Part shown: one piece after another, positions 47,373 through 58,127 of the stretch
Numbering within the stretch: the first letter of the stretch is position 1
Layout of the letters: each line of letters opens with the position of its first letter
From: Aegilops tauschii subsp. strangulata
Taxonomy: Eukaryota; Streptophyta; Magnoliopsida; Poales; Poaceae
NCBI RefSeq assembly: GCF_002575655.3
Contig: NC_053040.3
Span: 353,281,267-353,345,266, forward strand
Length of the DNA stretch: 64,000 bases
Direction: 5' to 3'
Notes under the pieces: model-generated
The model's database searches: none
Told to the model about the DNA's origin: nothing
Seen by the model: only the letters and a program-made list of their open reading frames with translations
Program-made: the position numbers and the translations under genes

Positions 47373-48002
47373 CTATTTCGGATCCATATTGGAACTGATA
47401 CTGAATTGTTTGGATGAATTGCCAGGAACAAAATTGACCTGCTTGGTGTCATCTGCCGACTTAAACTTTAACATGGGGTCATGCTCTGTGGTTGGCTTCT
47501 TTAAGGGGGTCATATCCGCCGGGTCAACATTATGTTTGTAGAACTTCAATTCCTCGGTTGCACAAACATACTCATCATAGGCAACATCGCCCTCTTCACA
47601 CTCCAACGCTATCTTCCTATCACCATGCACCATGATGGTACCTTTACGACCCGACATTTTAAGCTGCAGATAAACATAACAAGGCCGTGCCATAAACTTG
47701 GCGTAAGCCGGCTGCCCGAACAAGGCGTGATAAGGGCTCTTGATCTTAACCACTTCAAAAGTTAATGTTTCAGCCCTGTAGTCATGCTCATTCCCAAAAG
47801 CTACTTCCAAGGCTATCTTACCCACCGGATATGCTGACTTACCATGCACCACCCCATGAAAGACTGTAGAGGACGGCTTAAGATCTTTGTCAGTCAGATT
47901 CATACGGTGAAAAGTATCATAATACATGATATTGATACTGCTGCCTCCATCCATAAGCACCTTCGTGAACTTGTAACCTCCAACGTGAGGAGCAACCACC
48001 AA
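47373..48002 (-). CDS. Aspartic protease of Tat host
   Basis: A 209-residue open frame with KVLMDGGSSINIMYYDTF (active-site Asp in the D-G-G-S form normal for Tat elements) and YHALFGQPAYAKFMARP as the C-terminal hydrophobic motif. A tail follows to NMDPK and a stop at 47373, where related elements read on into RT. It would process the polyprotein in particles. Confidence 0.78.
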   Translation of the reverse strand: MVVAPHVGGYKFTKVLMDGGSSINIMYYDTFHRMNLTDKDLKPSSTVFHGVVHGKSAYPVGKIALEVAFGNEHDYRAETLTFEVVKIKSPYHALFGQPAYAKFMARPCYVYLQLKMSGRKGTIMVHGDRKIALECEEGDVAYDEYVCATEELKFYKHNVDPADMTPLKKPTTEHDPMLKFKSADDTKQVNFVPGNSSKQFSISSNMDPK

Positions 48003-48200
48003 AGCTAGCTGACCCGGGTTGTCAACCCGGGGCGGGTGATCCTAACGGCTCCATACAGGGGGCTGCTCTGACCATCGTAAGTACCGCGGGACTGCCGGCT
48101 CAACTGTGCTCACCGCTCGTTTATGAACCTTCTGATCTCGCTTGCACAAGCTCGTGGTAAAAACATGATATCGTCCACTATTCAGCTGATTTGGATTACT

Positions 48201-49617
48201 CTAATACCCAGACTGCTGCTGCTGATGACCTTGACTGGGCTGCTGATTAAAACCACCTTGATTGCCCTGGGCTTGAAATCCAGAGTTTGAGCCGCCACCT
48301 CCAAAGCCGGGCCCGTGAGAGCCGGATCCTGACCCACCATGCGGGCCATGATTGTCGTGATAAAAGCCAGAATTTCTATACTCCCTCATGATGAAGCAAT
48401 CTTTCCATAGATGAGTGGCCGGTTTGTCTTGAGAACTGTGCTTTGGGCAAGGCTGATTCATTATCGCCTCAAGGTTTAACTTTGGCCCGCCAAATCGGGC
48501 GTTGATAACCTCCCCTTCCGACGCTGATTGTTGTTCTGCGTATTGGTATTAGCCACAAAATTTGAACCACCGTCAGCTTGCTTGCGCTTACCGTCATTGC
48601 CTTGACCTGTCGCATTGTGCTGCTGTCCCTTTCCATTACCACTCTTTTTCCCCTTGCCAGGCTTCTCCTCATTAGACTCATGGTCCTTAGTGCTATCAGA
48701 GTCAGCATATTTGATGAGCGCCGCCATGAGCTCTCCCATGTCATTGCAGTGGCGTTTGAGTCATCCCAGCTTCTGTTTGAGGGGAATGAACCGGCATTTT
48801 TTCTCCAAAATCAGGACAGCCGATCCAGCGTTAATACTTTCCGATGAATGGATAATGGCTGAGATCCGGCGAACCCAATGGGCGGTTGACTCGTTCTCCC
48901 CCGGTATACAAGAGTCTAAATCAAGAATTGACAGGGGCTGCTTGCATGTGTCCTTGAAATTCTGGATAAAACGCATTTTCAACTCAGCGCATGATCTGAT
49001 GGTATTAGGGGACAATCCCTTTAGCCAGGTGCGAGCCGGCCCATCCAACATCATGGTGAAGTACTTAGCGCACACATCGTCATTGACGTCCAACATCTCC
49101 ATGGCCAACTCATAGCTCTCAATCAAAGCCTCCGGGGGTTGATCCGCTGTGTAATTGGGCACCTTGCGAGGGCCCTTAAAATCCTTGGGTAGACGCTCAT
49201 TACGCAAAGACGACACAAGACACGGCACACCCATGGTCCTAGAAGTCATCCCAGCTTCTATAGACACCGACGGGTTAAGCTGAGGTTGCTGATGAGCGGC
49301 TAATTGAGCCACCAGCTCAGCCTCCCGATGTGCCCTGGCCTGATCCACCAAAACTTGAGCATGATTATCAGCACGTGGCGGGTCACGCCCACGAGGCTAG
49401 TTACGGTGCCGCTCACTGCTCGAAACCGCCGGCGACTCAATATGCCGGCTATAACTCCGACTGGGGCGTGGAGTCGAATGAATCCGCTCGCGGGTGTACG
49501 AATAAGCCGCCTACCGAGCCACCATCGTCTGAAGAAGCTCGACAGCCTTCCGGGCCTCAACCACCGTGGGAGACTCACCTTGCACTGGAAGAGCCGCCAG
49601 TCGCGACACCGCAGCAA
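48201..49617 (-). pseudogene. Gag of Tat host
   Basis: In overlapping frames: PKVPNYTADQPPEALIESYE-like sequence, YFTMMLDGPARTWLKGLSP and FIQNFKDTCKQP (gag core, 48761-49351), then a basic Lys/Asn/Gly stretch (48476-48739). The last part is CPKHSSQDKPATHLWKDC, a C-x2-H ... H-x4-C segment in the zinc-knuckle position, followed by a Gly/Gln-rich tail. At least two frame changes (near 48745 and 48465) break it. Confidence 0.75.
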
Positions 49618-50688
49618 TGATGTTATCCAGGGGGTTAGAAAAATGACTCGGTAGTGTCGGCACCTGCTGAGGCGGCGTTAAATTCAAATGAGGCGGGTCC
49701 GCAACACGTGGTTGAACCGTTGCCCGGGCCATAGGTGCTTTGACAGCCCGGTTTACCTCGGGCGGGTTACTTGGTTCTGCTCCAGGGGTATTAAAGAGAT
49801 TCCTTGCCTCAGACGCCGGAGGTAGACGACTCTGGTGCCTCCTATGAAGAACGGAATTCGATGTAGTTTGATCCAATCTTAACCAGAAAGCCTCTGCTTG
49901 AATCCGTTGCGACTCTGCATCCAAGGCGGCTCGCTCTGTCGCCATCCTAGCGTTTTTAGAATTAAGCTTCACCTTGGCCTGAGCTATCTCATCTCGCAGT
50001 TTCACGATGTCCACCTAATGTTGTGCTTGAGTCGCCGGGGTTACCTCTGCAGCTAGTAAGGTTGCCAAAGCCTCCTGGAGCTTGGATAAGACTTGAGCCG
50101 GCGGGCGCACAGAGCTGCTCGCCGCGGTTGTTGCCGTGGCTGTTGAACTGGAGGTCATAGCCACAGCAGTTGATGAATTCTGCACCGGTTACGTGCCTGC
50201 CATGAAGATCGCGACTCTATTCGGCGGCTCATAGGGGTCCGGAATACTGATGCCATCAGAGTATCCCCCAAGCCCACCATTTTGCAGTTGATACATTGAA
50301 TCGGTCACGCCGGTTGAGGACTCATCATCAGAATAGATGGTTGTCTCTCCACCGGACACAAATCCTTCCTCAAGATCCGCCCCGTGAACGAAACCAACAA
50401 AGGCGTGCTTCATGGCGGTTCGAACCTTGGCGGGCCGCGTGCGCTGAGCCATCTCGATGATGTCGGTGCAGGTGTCCGGCTCAGGCTCCGACTCACCGAT
50501 CTTGCCGATGAATACATGGATTCCGCCAAAGGGGACCCGGTACCCGTATTCGATTGAATCGGCCTCGGGGCCCCAGCCTGTGTCGTCGATGTAGATTTTG
50601 CCGCGGCGACTCTTGGTCATCCAGCCCACGACGTATCCCTTGATCCCTGAGAAGCTGCCCTTCAAAAACTCGAAACCATCATGCGCCA
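49618..50688 (-). pseudogene. Gag leader of Tat host
   Basis: Two open segments precede gag. 50189-50688 contains KGYVVGWMTKSRRGKIYID, IHVFIGKIGE and acidic stretches. 49618-50014 starts MDIVKLRDEIAQAKVKL and looks coiled-coil in its first 60 residues. Neither has a domain I recognise. They are the N-terminal part of the Tat gag polyprotein, separated by stops near 50018-50190. Confidence 0.6.
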
Positions 50689-50708
50689 GCCCCGCGGTGG
50701 GTGCCAAC
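50689..50708 (-). other. Primer-binding site of Tat host
   Basis: The minus strand reads GTTGGCACCCACCGCGGGGC directly after the LTR end at 50709. This form is seen in Tat-type elements; I do not assign a tRNA. Confidence 0.7.
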
Positions 50709-51116
50709 TGTCATGGACTTGACACAGCAGATGTCCTAGCAAAAGGACTTAGGTGTGGAACCATCGCAACCAGGTTAGCTTGAAGGGGTTGAACGGGACA
50801 AAGGACACAGAGAGTTTACCCAGGTTCGGCTCCTCTTAATGAGGTAAAAGCCTACTCCTGCTTTTGGTTGTATTGCTTGGGTTTCGATTACTAGGGAGCG
50901 AGTACGCTTGATCTAGCTCTCGATCGATTGTTTCTTGCCTTAACCCGCCGCCGGGTCACCCCTTTATATACAGGTTGATGCCCGGCGGCTTACAGAGTCC
51001 CGGTCGGCTCACACAAAGGTGACCGGCTCGGTTTCTAACTAAACTTGTCTTACAGTACAAGTCATCGCCTGGCGTTCACACCTCTGGGCCATTGAGTCGC
51101 CACCGGGTCTTGGGCC
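50709..51116 (-). repeat. 5' LTR of Tat host, inner part
   Basis: The inner 408 bp of a 542-bp LTR; the outer 134 bp lie at 59865-59998 beyond the Angela insertion. The minus strand has TATATAAAG at 50962-50970, the likely promoter. It ends at GGGCC, one copy of the Angela target duplication. Confidence 0.9.
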
Positions 51117-51330
51117 TGAAGGAAATATGCCCTAGAGGCAAAACATGATCACACCTTAGTACTCTTTGGGTGTTAATCACATGGCGATGTGAACTAGATT
51201 ATTGACTATAGTAAACCCTTTGGGTGTTGGTCACATGGCGATGGTGTTAATCACATGGTGATGTGAACTATTGGTATTAAATCACATGGCGATGTGAACT
51301 AGATTATTGACTCTAGTGCAAGTGGGAGAC
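51117..51330 (+). other. LTR stub plus duplicated 3' internal segment
   Basis: 51117-51141 is LTR positions 1-25. From 51138 the sequence matches the internal region before the 3' LTR (from about 57926), through the polypurine stretch AAGTGGGAGAC at 51320-51330. The two share GCAA at the join (51138-51141). The copy differs from 57926-58127 by about six substitutions and one ~10-bp gap. Confidence 0.85.
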
Positions 51331-53061
51331 TGAAGGAAATATGCCCTAGAGGCAATAATAAAGTTTTTATTTTATATTTCCTTATATCATGATAAATGTT
51401 TATTATTCATGCTAGAATTGTATTGACCGGAAACTTGATACATGTGTGGATACATAGACAAAATACCGTGTCCCTAGTTACCCTCTACTAGACTAGCTCG
51501 TTAATCAAATATGGTTAATTTTCCTAACCATAGACATGTGTTGTCATTTGATGAACGGGATCACATCATAGGAGAATGATGTGATGGACAAGACCCATCC
51601 GTTAGCTTAGAATAATGATCGTTAAGTTTTATTGCTTTCTTCATGACTTATACATATTCCTTTGACTATGAGATTACGCAACTCCCGGATACCGGAGGAA
51701 TACCTTATGTGCTATCAAACACCACAACATAACTGGGTTATTATAAAGATGCTCTACAGGTATCTCCAAAGGAGTTTGTTGGGTTGGCATACATCGAGAT
51801 TAGGATTTGTCACTCCGAGTATCGGAGAGGTATCTCTGGGCCCTCTCGGTAATGCACATCATGATAAAGCCTTGCAAGCAATGTGAATAATGAGTTAGTT
51901 ACGTGATGATGCATTACAAAACGAGTAAAGAGACTTGCCGGTAACGAGATTGAACTAGGTATGATGATACCGACGATCGAATATCGGGCAAGTAACATAC
52001 CGATGACAAAGGGAATGCCATATGTTGTCATGCGGTTTGACCGACAAAGATCTTCATAGAATATGTGGGAAACAATATGAGCATCCAGGTTCCGCTATTG
52101 GTTATTAACCGGAGCTGTGTCTCGGTCATGTCTACATAGTTCTCGAACCCGTAGGGTCCGCACGCTTAACGTTCGATGACGATTTGTATTATGAGTTATG
52201 TGTTCTGGTGACCGAAGTTTGTTCGGAGTCTCAGATGAGATCACGGACATGACGAGGAGTCTCAAAATGGTCGAGAGGTAAAGATTCATATATTGGAAGG
52301 TAGTATTCGGACATCGGAATGGTTTCGAGTGGTTCGGGTATTTTACCGGAGTACCGAGGGGTTACCGGAACCCCCCAGGGGAAACATTGGGCCTTAGCGG
52401 GCCTTAGTGGAGAGAGAGGAGGGCCGCGCCCCCCCCCCCCATGGCATTCCAAATTGGACTAGGGGAGGGGGCAGCGCCCCCCATTCCCTCGCCCTCTCCC
52501 TCTCCTTCCTTTTCCCTCCGGTGGAGAAAGGAATGGGGGGGGCGAATCCTACTAGGAGTGGAGTCCTAGTAGGACTCCCCCCATGGCACGCCCCTCTTGG
52601 CCGCCGGCCTCCTCCTCCCCTCCTTTATATACGGGGGCGGGGGGCACCCCAAAGGCATATCAATTGTTCTCTTAGCCGTGTGTGATGCCCCCCTCCACAG
52701 TTTACTCCTCCGGTCATAGCATCGTAGTGCTTAGGCGAAGCCCTGCACGGATCACATCACCATCACCATCACCACACCGTCATGCTGACGAAACTCTCCC
52801 TCGACCCTCTGCTGGATCAAGGCTTCGAGGGACGTCATCGAGCTAAACGTGTGCTGAACACGGAGGTGCCGTATGTTCGGTACTAAGATCTGTTGGATCA
52901 TGAAGATTTTCGACTACATCAACCGCGTTATACTAACGCTTACGCTTTCGGTCTACGAGGGTACGTGGACACACTCTCCCCCTCTCGTTGCTATGTATCT
53001 CCTAGATAGATCTTGCGTGATCATAGGAAATTTTTTGAAATTGCATGCTACGTTCCCAACA
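51331..53061 (+). repeat. 5' LTR of Angela-type element
   Basis: 1731 bp, TGAAGGAAATATGCC to TTCCCAACA. A 19-bp palindrome lies at 52560-52578 and TTTATATA at 52623-52630, the likely promoter. Confidence 0.93.
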
Positions 53062-53062
53062 G

Positions 53063-53075
53063 TGGTATCAGAGCC
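53063..53075 (+). other. Primer-binding site, Angela-type element
   Basis: TGGTATCAGAGCC, complementary to the 3' end of initiator tRNA-Met, one base after the LTR. Confidence 0.92.
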
Positions 53076-54479
53076 AGGTTTATCCGTAGATGATATGCAC
53101 GAGTAGAACACAAAGAGTTGTGGGCGATAATAGTCATACTACTTACCACCAATGTCTTACTTTGATTCGGCGGTATTGTTGGATGAAGCGGCCCGGACCA
53201 ACATTACATGACCACGTTCATGAGACCGGTTCTACCGACGTGCTTTGCACACAGGTGGCTGGCGGGTGTCTGTTTCTCCAACTTTAGTTGAATCGAGTTT
53301 GACTACGGCCGGTCCTTGTTGAAGGTTAAAACAACACACTTGACGAAAAATCATTGTGGTTTTGATGCGTAGGTAAGAACGGTTCTTGCTAGAAGCCCGT
53401 AGCAGCCACGTAATACTTGCAACAACAAAGTAGAGGACGTCTAATTTGTTTTTGCAGGGCATGTTGTGATATGATATGGTCAAGACGTGATACGATATAA
53501 ATTGTCGTATGAGATGATCATGTTTTGTAAAAGTTATCGGCAACTGGCAGGAGCATTATGGTTGTCGCTTTATTGTATGAAATGCAATCGCCATGTAATT
53601 GCTTTACTTTATCACTAAGCGGTAGCGATAGTTGTAGAAGCAATAGTTGGCGAGATGACAACGACGCTACGACGGAGATCAAGGTGTCAAGCCGGTGGTG
53701 ATGGAGATCACGACGGTGCTTTGGAGATGGAGATCAAAGGCACAAGATGATGATGGCCATATCATGTCACATATTTTGATTGCATGTGATGTTTATCTTT
53801 TATGCATCTTCTTTTGCATAGTACGGCAGTAGCATTATAAGATGATCCCTCACTAAATTTCAAGGTACAAGTGTTCTCATGAGTATGCACCATTGCTACA
53901 GTTTGTTGTGCTGAGACACCACGTGATGATCGGGTGTGATAAGCTATACGTTCACATATAACGGGTGCAAACCAGTTTTGCACGTGCAGAATACTCGGGT
54001 TAAACTTGACGAGCCTAGCATATGCAGATATGGCCTCGGAACACTAAGATCGAAAGATCGAACGTGAATCATATAGTAGATATGATCAACATAGAGATGT
54101 TAACCATTGAAAACTACTCCATCTCACGTGATGATCGGACATGGTTTAGTTGATATGGATCACGTGATCATTTAGATGACTAGAGGGATGTCTATCTAAG
54201 TGGGAGTTCTTAAGTAATATGATTAATTGAACTTAATTTATCATGAACTTAGTCCTGATAGTATTTGCATATGTATGTTGTAGATCAATAGCTCGCATAT
54301 AGCTCCCCTGTTTTATTTTTGATATGTTCCTAGAGAAAATAAGTTGAAAGATGATAGTAGCAATGATGCGGACTGGGTCCGTGATCTGAGGATTATCCTC
54401 ATTGCTGCATAGTAGAATTATGTCCTTGATGCACCACTAGGTGACAGACCTGTTGCAAGAGCTGATGCAGACATTATGA
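53076..54479 (+). other. Untranslated leader of Angela-type element
   Basis: About 1.4 kb between PBS and gag with no supported frame. Long leaders are normal in this Copia clade. Confidence 0.6.
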
Positions 54480-55342
54480 ACGTTTCACAAGCTCCGTATG
54501 ATGACTACTTGATAGTTTAGTGTGCCATACTTCATGGCTTAGAATCGGGACTTCAAAAATAGTTTGAACGCCGTGGAGCATGTGAGATGTTCCACGAGCT
54601 GAAATTGGTATTTCAGACTCATGCCCGTGTTAAGAGGTATGAGACCTCTAACAAGTACTTTGCCTACAAGATGGAGGAGAATAGCTCAGCTAGTGAGCAT
54701 GTGCTCAGAATGTCTGAGTACTACAATCACTTGAATCAAGTGGGAGTTAATCTTCCAGATAAGATAGTGATTGATAGAGTTCTCTAGTCACTATCAGCAA
54801 GTTACTAGAACTTCGTGATGAACTATAATATGCAAGGGACAACGGAAACGATTCTCAAGCTCTTTGCGATGCTGAAATCGGCGAAGGTAGAAATCAAGAA
54901 AAAACATAAAGTGTTGATGGTTGACAAGACCACTAGTTTCAAATAAAAGGTCAAGGGAAAGAAAGGGAATTTCAAGAAGAATGGCAAGAAAGTTGCCACT
55001 CTTGTGAAGAAGCCCAAAGCTAGACCTAAGCCTGAAACTGAGTGCTTCTACTGCAAAGGGAATGGTCACTGGAAGCGGAACTACCCCAAATACTTTGTGG
55101 ATAAGAAGGATGGCAAAGTGAAGAAAAGTATATTTGATATACATGTTATTGATATGTACTTTACTAGTGTTCATAGTAACCCCAGGGTATTTGATACCAG
55201 TTCAGTTGCTAAGATTGGTAACTCGAAACAGGAGTTGCAAAATGAACAGAGACTAGTTAAGGGCAAGGTGACGATGTGTGTTGGAAATGATTCCAAGGTT
55301 GATAAGATCACCATCACACACTCCTTTTACCTTCGGGATTAG
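54480..55342 (+). pseudogene. Gag of Angela-type element
   Basis: From about 54480 a broken frame gives HELKLVFQTHARVKRYETSN and SEHVLRMSEYYNHLNQVG (Copia gag core). A stop at 54785 and a frame change follow, then a basic stretch (KKPKARPKPETE) and the zinc knuckle CFYCKGNGHWKRNY. The last knuckle cysteine is Tyr here (C-x2-C-x4-H-x4-Y). The 55004-55342 frame continues into protease. Confidence 0.8.
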
Positions 55343-56353
55343 TGTTGAACCTAAAATAAATGTTATTTGGTGTTTGCGTTGAGCATCAATATGATTGGAT
55401 TATGTTTATTGCAATACGGTTATTCATTTAAGTCAAAGAATAATTGATGTTCTGTTTACATGAATAAAACCTTCTATGGTCATACACTTAATATAAATGC
55501 ATTATTGAATCTCGATCATAGTTATACACATATTCATAATATTGATGCCAAAAGATGCAAAGTTGATAATGATAGTGCAACATACTTGTGGCACTGTCGT
55601 TTAGGTCATATTGGTGTAAAGCACATGAAGAAACTCCATGCGGATGGACTTTTGGAATCACTTGATTATGAATCATTTGATGCTTGCGAACCATGACTCA
55701 TGGGAAAGATGACTAAAACTCTGTTCTTTGCAACGATGGAGCGAGCCACTAACTTATTGGAAATAATACATGCCGATGTATGCGGTCCGATGAGTGTTGA
55801 GGCTCGCGGCGGGTATCGTTATTTTTTGACCTTCAAAGATGATTTGAGCAGATATGGGTATATCTAATTGATGAAACACAAGTCTGAAACATTTGAAAAG
55901 TTCAAAGAATTTCAGAGTGAAGTGGAGAATCATCGTAACAAGAAAATAAAGTTTCTACGATCTGATCGCGGAGGCGAATATTTGAGTTACGAGTTTGTCC
56001 TTCATTTAAAATAATGTGGAATAGTTTCACAACTCACGCCACCTGGAACACCATAGTATAATGGTGTGTCCGAACGTCGTAACCGTACTTTATTAGATAT
56101 GGTCCGATCTATGATGTCTCTTACCGATTTACCACTATCGTTTTGGGGTTATGCATTAGAGACAACTACATTCACGTTAAATAGGGCACTATCTAAATCC
56201 GTTGAGACGACACGGTATGAACTGTGGTTTAGCAAGAAACCTAAGTCGTCGTTTCTTAAAGTTTGGGGTTGCGATGCTTATGTGAAAAAACTTCAGCCTG
56301 ATAAGCTCGAACCCAAATCGGGGAAGTGCATCTTCATAGGATACCCAAAATAA
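55160..56353 (+). pseudogene. Protease and integrase of Angela-type element
   Basis: The protease site reads RVFDTSSVAKI where D-T/S-G is required. After stops, the pre-integrase zinc segment appears (YLWHCRLGHIGVKHMKK), ending in CEP-stop: the next Cys codon has become TGA near 55694. Integrase follows with ILEIIHADVCGPM, FLRSDRGGEY and NGVSERRNRTLLDMV, so the D, D and E positions remain, but stops fall at about 55866, 56012 and 56058. The last open part (56066-56353) has FLKVWGCDAYVK and GKCIFIGYPK. Confidence 0.85.
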
Positions 56354-57960
56354 ACTGTTGGGTACACCTTCTACCACAGATTCGAAGGCAAGATCTTTGT
56401 TGCTAAGAATGGATCCTTTCTAGAGAAGGAGTTTCTCTCGAAAGAAGTGAGTGGGAGGAAAGTAGAACTTGATGAGGTAATTGTACCTTCTCTCGAATGG
56501 GAAAGTAGTTCATCACAGAAATCAGTTCCAGTGATGCCTACACCAACTAGAGAGGAAGCAAATGATAATGATCATGAAAACTTCAGATCAAGTTACTACC
56601 GAACCTCGTAGGTCAACCAGAACACATTCCGCACCAGAGTGGTACGGTAATCCTGGGAAGTCATGTTACTAGACCATGACAAACCTATGAACTATGAGGA
56701 AACGAAATGGCTTGAGGCCATGAAATCTGAGATAGGGTCCATGTATGAGAACAAAGTATGGACTTTGATTGACTTGCCCGATGATCGGCGATCCATTGAG
56801 AATAAATGGATCTTCAAGAGGAAGACGGGCGTTGATAGTAGTGTTACTATCTACAAAGCTCGAATTGTCGCAATTTTTTTGACAAGTTCAAGGTGTTGAC
56901 TACGATGAGAATTTCTCACTCGTATCGATGCTTAAAGTCTGTCCGAATCATATTAGCAATTGCCACATTTTATGAAATCTGGCAAATGGATGTCAATACT
57001 GCATTCCTTAATGGATTTATTAAAGAAGAGTTGTATATGATGCAAACAGAAGGTTTTCTCAATCCTAAAGGTGCTAACAAAGTGTGCAAGCTCCAGCGAT
57101 CCATCTATGGACTGGTGCAAGCATGTCGGAGTTGGAATATACGCTTTGATGAGTTGATCAAAGCATATAGTTTTATACAAACTTGCGGTGAAGCCTGTAT
57201 TTACAAGAAAGTGAGTGGGAGCACTAGAACTTTTCTGATAATTATATGTGAATGACATATTGTTGATCGAAAATGATGTAGAATTTTCTGGAAAGCATAA
57301 AGGAGTGTTTGAAAGGAGTTTTTCAAAGAAAGACCTTAGTGAAGCTACTTACATATTGGGCATCAAGATCTATAAAGATAGATCAAGACGCTTGATAAGA
57401 CTTTCGATGAGTACATACCTTGATAAGATTTGAAGGAGTTCAAAATGGATCAGTCAAAGAAGGAGTTCTTGCCTGAGTTGTAAGGAATGAAGTTGAGTAA
57501 AGACTCATAACCCGACCACGGCAGAAGATAGAGAGAGAATGGAAGTCATTCCCTATGCCTCAGCCATAGGTTCTATAAAGTATGCCATGTTGTATACCAG
57601 ACCTATTGTGTACCTCGCCATGAGTTTGGCAAAGGGGTACAATAGTGATCCAGGAGTAGATTACTGGACAATGGTCAAAATTATCCTTAGAGGACTAAAG
57701 AAATATTTCTCAGTTATGGAGGTGATAAAGAGTTCATCGTAAAGAGTTACGTTGATGCAAGCTTTAACACTGATCTAGATGACTCTGAATCTCAGTCTGG
57801 ATACATATTGAAAGTGGGAGCAATTAGCTAGAGTAGCTCCATGTAGAGCATTGTATACATAGAAATTTGCAAAATACATACAGATCTGAATGTGGCAGAC
57901 CCATTAACTAAACTTCTGTCACAAGCAAAAGATGATCACACCTTTGTACTCTTTGGGTGT
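56354..57960 (+). pseudogene. RT and RNase H of Angela-type element
   Basis: NYEETKWLEAMKSEIGSM and RRSIENKWIFKRKTG open the RT domain (56663-56899). After a frame change WQMDVNTAFLNGFIKEELY (motif A, 56893-57255) and YGLVQACRSWNIRFDEL follow. The Y-x-D-D region near 57235-57270 is split by a frame change. RNase H remnants include PYASAIGSIKYAMLYTRP and a broken SYVDASFNTDLDD stretch. The part between 57840 and 57870 is deleted relative to the WIS-like copy at 62828-63625. Confidence 0.82.
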
Positions 57961-58127
57961 TAATCACACGGCGATGTGAACTGGATTATTGACTATAGTA
58001 AACCCTTTGGGTGTTGGTCACATGGCGATGTGAACTATGGGTGTTAATCACATGGTGATGCGAACTATTGGTATTAAATCACATGGCGATGTGAACTATA
58101 TTATTGACTCTAGTGCAAGTGGGAGAC

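Noticed and set aside
52407..52685. Open frames within the Angela LTR U3 (also 59254-59756)
   Set aside because: GC-rich LTR promoter region; the frames change between LTR copies.
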